A stretch of 64,000 nt of DNA from Helicoverpa zea (taxonomy: Eukaryota > Arthropoda > Insecta > Lepidoptera > Noctuidae): the NCBI RefSeq assembly GCF_022581195.2, contig NC_061473.1:8246001-8310000 (forward strand), in the 5' to 3' direction. A program made the position numbers and the translations under genes. Position 1 is the stretch's first letter; each line of letters opens with the position of its first letter. This document shows positions 56,841 through 64,000 of this stretch, piece by piece. The notes below the pieces were generated by a model. It did not search any database. It saw only the letters and a program-made list of their open reading frames with translations, and was not told the origin of the DNA.

Positions 56841-57147
56841 TTCTGTTGTATCTTAGAATGTGATTGTTCGTTAAATAGAGGGGTAAAACCTATTTAGGTA
56901 TATGTAGGTACCTAAATAAAACGAATAAATTCAGTTTTGGTATCAATTTATTTTTTTACTCTTACTTTATACTTATGCAAAGACTGAGTTGTTTGTGTCA
57001 TTATTTGTGCACCGTCGGATAAAACGTGCCTATCTGAGTACCACTAAAAAAAACTGCATCTAAATCGATTCATGCGTTTAGGAGCTACAGTGCCACAGAT
57101 GTATTTAGGGTCGGGAGTAAAAAAATATAATCATTGCTAGAGGTTAA

Positions 57148-60100
57148 TTACAAGTTTATAGTTTCCTGTTTCTTTTGTGACTCAAGAACTAATAATGGAA
57201 CCGACTGACTGTTAAGAGTTCGTCGTCTATTCGAATTCAAGTAGGTTTTCAATAACTCTACACTGCAGCGTATTTCTTGAATTTCATCAATAATTTTCTT
57301 CAAAGCTTTGTCTTTTTCCATGCGTTGTTCGTTGTCAGCTAATTGTTTGTTTACAACCACTTTGTAAATTTCATCGAGTTTCATTTGAAAAAGTTTTGAG
57401 CCTAGTACTTCATCTGACTGCTTCTTCTGCAAATGAGCTCGATCAAATATGGCTTCTCTTAGTCGGGCTGGCAGTCGTCGACAGTTCCTGCACGTGGACT
57501 TCCGAGGTCGCAGTACTATCACATTCTCCCACTTCTTATTCCTCAACCATCTCTTATACAAACACCTTGGCAGTATTTTCTTAAAAAACTTGTTACAAAC
57601 AATACCTTCTAGCGATGTTATGAACTCTATTTGCTTTTCTAACCTTTTTATGTTACCTATGATTTCTAATCTATTGACGTTGTCGACTGCCACACCGACC
57701 AAGAGATTCATAAGAATAATTGAAATCAGAATGAGGAATGACATGAATATTATTCTTAGTATTATGATTGATGCTGATACTTCTATGGCACTCTTCTTAC
57801 TTATGGTGTCCTGGTAATCGAACTCTGACGTCATCATGACCATGGTGGTGACGAAAGCTGACCACGGACCTTCGAACGGCGGCTTTGCACGGAACTGTAT
57901 CATGAAGGTTATGGAAAAACCGAATATGAGGAATAGGAATGACAGCAGAATCTGAAAAAAAAACAAATTATATATTTTTTGTACATACATACCACATTGT
58001 TTTTAATTATAATGTGTTAGTCCTCATACTCTTATGGTCCAGAAATAGCTTCTGTCAGCGGTTACACCAGCCTCCCGTAAGAACTTTTCCGCGCACCCAG
58101 ATAAAAAATAACTTACGAACTTTCTGGATACATGGACATTTACATCTCGTTAATGGACACTCAAAGAATTTTGTGATAAATAAATAAGTAAAATAAAAAA
58201 ATAAAAAAAAGCGTTCAAATCGGACCGAACAAACAACGTTTTCACCTATAGTATAGAAGATTGCTAGTTAGCTCACCTTAACAACTTTATTGGCGACTTT
58301 GCCAAACATGAGTACATAGAAGCCCCAATCAGGGAATCTTGAGAGTAAGAACATCATTTCGAACCAGGAAAACAGTAGGGCAACTGAGGCGACAAGCCTT
58401 GCCCACTCTGGTGGGTCACTGCCAGTGTCCCAGGATACCACACGAAGCAAAACTACTGCCAGCAAGATGGACCAGAACTTCAACCAGGTCTCAACACTGA
58501 AAAGGTACCTCGTAGTTTTCATTTTTATGAAGATTACCTCCTGTTGAGCAAAGAAAAGAAAATTTTATACCTCAATCTATGTGTGTTAAATACATTATTT
58601 CGTTTAGCCGTCAAAGCGTAATTGAGGAACAAACAACCAAACCCAAAATATTCATTTTATTTTCATACTAATTTGCTGGCTTTTTAAAATTGAAAGTTGT
58701 AATTACCTGAATTGTTATCAAGCAGACTGTCAAGTAAGTAATTTGTATCCACCAACTGCTGTGTAATATTAAGGGTACATCTTTTTGCTTGCCGCTTTGT
58801 TTGTTTTTATCCGTATAATAGAACACAGAAACTGTGAACACGTTCAGAGACAGGACGAAACATCCGTACAATGCTAAAATACTGTAAAAAAACGGCAGAA
58901 ATTCTTTCCATTTTAGATACACAAAGCTTTGTACCAACGGATGTAGTAGAAGCCGATTCTGATCGTATCTATTACCGGTATTTAGAAGAGCCTTGATCAC
59001 CCTCATTTGTTTGGCATCGGACTCCTTCGGGACCAGCATTTTGAAGTCCACAGTCACTTCACATTTAGACTCTTGAAGTCCCATACCTTGAATGTACGAG
59101 TCAAACATTTCTTCCATAAATTCAGTCGGCTTCGACAAGTTGTTCATTAGTAAATCGATGGGAACCATCTTGCATCTTCTACTTTCGTGAAACCCAGAGA
59201 GATCAGCTCCTGCTCTTATAAGTAAAGCAATCATTTCTCTGTTCCCGTGAGAGCAAGCATCGTGTAGAGGTGTTTGATCTGCTGAATCGAGAGCGTTAAT
59301 AGTGTTCTTATCATGTCTTAATATCAGATCTGCTATTTCACAATAGTTTTTGCTTGCAGCTATATGAAGAAGGGACGTAAATGTCAAGGTATCTTCGCAA
59401 ATTGCGTTCTTACAATTTACGTAGTAGTGTACTTGAGCACCTTTGGCGATAAGCATTTCTGCACAGGTGAGATGATTATTGAATACTGCGTAGAACAATG
59501 GTGGACCTACGTTATCCATTTTGTTAACCATAATAGCTGTAGCGTGACTGTTGTATTCAAGTAAATATTTGAGTATTTCTTCACAACCGTGTTCGGCAGC
59601 TACATGCAGTACGTTGGCCTTATTCGCTACGGTCGTTTCTATATGAGAACCGGCAGTCAGTAATATTTTAAGAGCTTCCAAATGATTGTGAATTATTGCT
59701 TTGAATAGTGGAGTTTCTCCCTTCTCATTGCGAAAATCGACAGTGTTGCTCAATTTTGCGATATTCAATATCTCTTGAAGTATGTCTACGTTGCCCAATG
59801 CTGCTGCTGTGTGGATGCAAGATTCTCCATTTTCCTGTAAAATTGTATGTTTAACATTATCTTTATTATAGTGAATGCTATCACTCTGTTATACCTACTC
59901 CATGGTTGTAAGCATGGCTTAATGAGATACTAAATGCCTTTGTTTTTAGGCTGTGAAGATGACAACAAATTACAAAGTTTTCTACATTATTATGGGTGGT
60001 GTTACCTTCATAGTGATGCTGGCTCCTGCACCAAGAGCTATGCAGACGCCTTGCAACCAACCTTCTTTGATTGCTGCACAGAGTACGGTGGCGCCCGATT

Positions 60101-63100
60101 GGTCCTTCACGTCTACCGTTGCTAAGTGAGGGTCCAAATTACCAGGGTTTTGGTTTGCCAGCAACTATAAAAAGGGAACAGGGAAAAATATGAGTTTTAT
60201 TTTTATTCAGATACTAAATGGCCCACCCTCGCTTCGCTTCGGTAACGGAGTAGGATATTCTATAGCTGATAATTATTGTTAGTGTTTCTCTACTATATTA
60301 TGCGTGTATTATACACATAAACCTTCTTCTTGAAACACTCTATCCGATAAAAAGCCCATGAAAATCGGTTGCGTAGTTTTGAAAATTTACAAAGGGATAT
60401 TGGAATATAGGGACAGAAAAATCGATGTAATGATTTAGCCTAGCGTTCAAAAATTAATGCTGGCAGGTTTGAATGGGCGTGGAAGAGGAAACATCTAAAA
60501 TTGTTACCCGGAGTAGTTCTTTGTTTCGCTTTTTAACGCAGACATGCATCGCAGTGAGTCCTTGGCTGTTCCAAGCGGTGGCTGATGCTCCTCCGAGCAG
60601 GACCTCGTCTACTGCTCCTTCGCTTTCCAGCTCAACTGCTGTATGCAAAGGAGTGTCTAATGGATTGCTTTTATGATGAAATCTCTGGAACCTGCCGCCC
60701 GCTTTTATTAGTAACTTCACTGTCTCCTTGAAACTGCAAAAAATAATGATTTTTAGGGTTCCGTACCCAAACGGGACCCTAACAATTTTCGCTCCTCTGT
60801 CCGTCTGTCACCAGGCTGTATCTCATGAACCATGATAGTTAGAGAGTTGAAATTTTCACAGACGATGTATTTCTGTTGCCGCTTTAACAACAAATACTGA
60901 AAACTAGAATAAAATAAATATTTCGGGCGGCTCCCATACAACAAACGTGATTTTTTTGCTCGATATCGATAACGGCAACAGGTACATGCTTGAAATATTC
61001 ACAGAATATGGAATGAATTATAATTATGGAACGTTTTATAAATAATAGTACGGAACCCTTCGTTCGCGAGTCCGACTCGCACTTGGCCGATTTTTTTTTA
61101 TAAAAAGAGGTCAATAATTTGATCACATTTGAGTTGTGAGGTATTGGGCATGAACGTGGATGGATATAGTGGAAGAAGACGACTAAAGAAACGATGATTG
61201 GATTTTGATCAAGTAGTTATAAATGGGTAAAAATGTTACTTATGAGAATATGAAGGCTGTATAATCATGGAAGGCGAAAACAGCGCCGACCGTAAATAAT
61301 ATTAGTTGAATCTTCTTTTCTTTTTACACAGTCTATCTACATGTTTTTGGTCCTAACTCCCCGGGGCGGGCCTGCTGAAAGAGATTTCACATGAAATAAG
61401 CTGGGTCTTTGTAGGTACTATCTGTTTTATTTTTCTTTTTGGCTGTATTCTGTGTGTGTAACTGTGTACATAAACTATTAAATAAATAAAATAAGATTGG
61501 GATAAGGGGGCGGAGTCGTAGTGGCCTAGTGGGTAAAGAACCAACCTCTTGAGTATGAGGTTGTGGGTTCGATTCCAGGGCAGGCAAGTACCAATGCAAC
61601 TTTTCTAAGTTTGTACGCCAATGGCTGATAAAAAGGTGAAGGAAAACATACTGAGGAAACCTGGATTATATAGTCTGAAATCACAAACCCGCATTGAGCA
61701 AGCGTGGTGATTAATGCTCAATCCTTCTCCGTGTGAGAGGAGGCCTGTGCCCAGCAGTGGGACAATAAAAAGGCTATAACAGTAACAGGGTTAAGGGCAG
61801 GAGAATGATGATAATTTGATCGAATTTGTGTTTTTTTTACTCGTTCGCTTCGATTTTGTGTCCATCATAATGTGCGCAGCCGACGACGTCGAGTGGCGTC
61901 CTGCACAGAAGGTCTTGCGCATGTGCGTTGGCTCCTGCGGCAAGTAGCAGCTGCACGCAGTGATGATGCGCGCGTGCGCTGGCCGCGTGCAGCGCTGTCC
62001 AACCTTGCTGGAAGATCGGCAACTGAAACACAACAACAATATGGTTAGTTAGCAAATTGTTTTCAAAAAGGCTGCTAGTCATGTGGTTTGCATACTCAGG
62101 TTTATTAACATTTCTATCTCAGGGTGTGTCCTGCGAGGTGAATTAACGCGAACATGAATACGAAGCGATCCGAAGCTAATTCAATTATAAACCTACGCTG
62201 CGCCACATCGTACCGAGCGTCACGTAGGCCATTTGAAAAGAAATCGACTGTCTGTTATTTTCGCGTCACGCCGCCCGCTTCACATTCGTATCCAAATTGC
62301 TCACAATTATTTGGATTGCATATTTTTCGTAAACGTGGATTTAAAAACTAACGACTTTAGCACTAGGTTTAAACCATCGTTTCGAACAAGTAATGGTCTA
62401 AACCTAACAAATTAATGGTCTAAGCCAGAACTTCTTAAGTCCACCTTTTATTATAAGCTGATAAACGTGCTTGTCAATAGTGTAGGTTAAACAGCAAAAA
62501 AAACAAAAAAAAAATTACAGGTACACTTTCTTCCTCACGATGTTATAATTTTGTATAATAATGTTTTTAATATTTTGTATATAAACTGTTCTTCAAATCA
62601 TACAAACAGAATTGTGTTGCTAGTGAGTTGGTTCCACTATGTCTTCTTCCCATCAAAAACACATAGGAAGTAGTGAAGGGCGGGCTATCTTAAAGACCTT
62701 CAAAAACTGCTGGTTTTCAGCCTACTTTGAATAATCTTTATTTATCTTTACATACCATTTCCTTGACGTTTCTGCAGTTGTGTTCCATTCCATCTATCCA
62801 GTCGTTTGGGAAACGGAAGTCCACGTTGATTTGACATGGTGCGTTCGTCAGTTTGTTTACGGGCACGCTTTGTCTCCTGACTGCTTCCTCAGTTTTAGGG
62901 GATAAGGCAACGCAATCTAAAATACTTTCTGTCAGTGCTGAAAAAATATAAAAGTCGAAATCTTAAGTTGCTTGACCCAGAAGAGAAAAGAGGCTGCGGC
63001 GAGAAGAAACGGTTATATTATAGCCAATAGCATTGCGTAAAATCTTTAAAAAAATTATAACATCCATTCTAAGACTGTAACCGATCTCACGGATATAAAA

Positions 63101-63937
63101 TTTAAGAACACTGTAAAATCCACTCTAATTAAAAAAGCTTATTATAAAATTCAAGACTTTGTTGACGATAAAGAAATATGGCGATAACTCATCACTCCAT
63201 GTGCGGCTTCCCTGGCAATTAAACGACTTATTCTTCTCCCTTTGCATTGTATAGATTTACAGTTTAACTTTCTTGCACAACTTGCACACAAAGCACTGTT
63301 TGTACTGTGACTATATTACTTTTTAAAAAGAGTCTATGGAGTTTCTTGCCGGCTCTTCTCCATGAGACCAACTTTTTGGAACCGTGCAATTAATGTGAAG
63401 TTTCATAGGTGCCTGCAAAGGCCTATGTGAAATAAAAAGATTTGATTTTGATTTCTATTGGTCGAAACTCGAAACCCAGCTTCGCACCGCTTCCGTGGAC
63501 AGACAGCCCAATTTGGTAATTTGTTATGTTATATCTGTCATATAAATAAAGACAGTTACACCACTTATTACACAAGAATGGTTGAACCGTTTAAGCTGAA
63601 AATAAGAGGGGAAGTAGCAGAGACACGGGAGAAGGACATAGCAGTTGTCTCAGAAACCGCATACGGAAGCTAGTTTATTTTAAAGCAGCTTGATCTAAAT
63701 GCAGGATAAGGGTACAGACCTCGAGGAAAATGTAGCAGCAATGTAATATGCTTGACGTTGCCTTCCCAGGCCGCCAAGTGCAGTGGCGTTCTGCCCAGCT
63801 TGTCGGTTCTAGTGCATTCCGCTCCCGTTTTCAAGAGTAGTTCCAACGCATCGTTGTCGTAGAATGATGCTATATGACACGCCGACACGTGGTTCAATCG
63901 ACAAGTTGCGTTGACGCTGGCACCCATAGCCATAAGT
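57148..63937 (-). CDS. TRPA-type ankyrin-repeat cation channel, pyrexia/painless-like (5' end outside window)
   Basis: Temperature or chemical sensing TRPA-family channel of the plasma membrane. Exons (5' to 3'): 63937-63720, 62937-62756, 62022-61841, 60733-60508, 60164-60006, 59834-58707, 58540-58277, 57951-57148 (TAA); phases agree, giving about 1053 residues of the C-terminal part. At least twelve ankyrin repeats are visible (GRTPLHLAAWEGNVKHITLL, GWTALHAASARAHHHCVQLL, ADQTPLHDACSHGNREMIAL and others). Membrane helices follow from FFYSILALYGCFVLSLNVF (S1) to ILLSFLFLIFGFSITFMIQF (S5). A short pore segment (PWSAFVTTMVMMTSEFD) precedes S6 (MSFLILISIILMNLLVGVAV). The tail of about 150 residues is charged with coiled-coil character (ALKKIIDEIQEIRCSVELLK). 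The large exon 58707-59834 carries six repeats plus S1 and S2. Pyrexia-like is preferred from pore and S6 style; painless or water witch cannot be excluded. Confidence 0.92.
60230..60430 (-). mobile_element. Retroposon tail family E fragment in TRPA intron
   Basis: Contains CCCACCCTCGCTTCGCTTCG, ATACACATAAACCTTCTTCT, GAAAATCGGTTGCGTAGTTT and AGGGACAGAAAA, as in the copy near 30400-30590. Confidence 0.65.
60750..61096 (-). mobile_element. Dispersed repeat family D, reverse copy
   Basis: TTTTTAGGGTTCCGTACCCA, CTGTCACCAGGCTGTATCTC, and ending CGAGTCCGACTCGCACTTGG mirror 54698-55028. It lies in the TRPA intron between 61841 and 60733. Confidence 0.82.
61497..61790 (+). mobile_element. Full-length-looking tRNA-headed SINE
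   Basis: Head: CGGAGTCGTAGTGGCCTAGT (A-box-like) and GTGGGTTCGATTCCAGG (B box). Body: GCAAGTACCAATGCAACTTT and ACAAACCCGCATTGAGCAAG. Tail: GAGGCCTGTGCCCAGCAGTG followed by short A-rich/TAA-like repeats. It is the best reference copy for fragments at 1465-1682, 2808-2870, 10915-10975 and 51195-51235. Confidence 0.88.
62985..63455 (+). mobile_element. 3' end of a non-LTR retrotransposon (LINE)
   Basis: Begins with a decayed C-terminal coding piece (KSTLIKKAYYKIQDF, stop near 63187). It continues into a 3' UTR with GAGTTTCTTGCCGGCTCTTC and GGTGCCTGCAAAGGCCTATG and ends AATAAAAAGATTTGATTTTG, a widespread moth LINE end. Lies in the TRPA intron between exons 63720 and 62937. Confidence 0.8.
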
Positions 63938-64000
63938 CTACAAAAAAAAAACAAGTAAATTCAGGGACCTTTTTGCCTTTTAGGCTGACGTGAGCGTCGG

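Noticed and set aside
57396..57817. Plus-strand open frames opposite the TRPA last exon
   Set aside because: Antisense shadows of a well-supported channel exon.

Overview
The window looks like nuclear DNA of a moth (Lepidoptera, probably a noctuid-like lineage). This is inferred from insect-type gene families split into short exons with GT/AG introns, AT-rich non-coding DNA, tRNA-headed SINEs ending in a GGCCTGTGCCCAGCA-type tail, and very many small inverted-repeat transposons (MITEs). No database search was possible; gene identities rest on reading spliced exons by eye with consistent splice phases.

Layout. 1-11157 (+): the 3' seven coding exons of a ZnT/SLC30A zinc transporter; its last intron starts with a 39-copy, 127-bp, about 71% GC tandem array made from a shortened, frameshifted copy of the penultimate exon. 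11158-27.1 kb: AT-rich intergenic DNA with MITEs, SINE/LINE pieces and a decayed non-LTR reverse transcriptase. 27558-36763 (-): complete nine-exon SH3BP5-like gene (Rab11 exchange factor family, fly parcas); three of its last four exons are flanked by tandem copies of themselves (122 bp x3, an exon-6 partial duplication, 104 bp x4). 37468-38433 (+): complete canonical dynein light chain roadblock, head-to-head with the SH3BP5 gene. 38434-43592: intergenic with clustered nested MITEs and a minisatellite. 43593-47783 (-): complete six-exon Sam68-like KH-domain RNA-binding protein. 49169-50378 and 50950-53674 (-): two tandem, divergent roadblock paralogues sharing intron positions and phases with the canonical gene. 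53.9-56.9 kb: nested transposons including one with a THAP-like reading frame. 57148-63937 and beyond (-): eight 3' exons of a TRPA-type ankyrin-repeat cation channel (pyrexia/painless-like) whose 5' end lies outside the window.

The genes do not form an operon or one pathway; this is an ordinary eukaryotic gene neighbourhood. The most unusual features are repeated local amplification of exon-plus-splice-site segments in two neighbouring genes, and the tandem pair of divergent roadblock-domain genes. All exon boundaries are hand-called and should be confirmed with transcript data.
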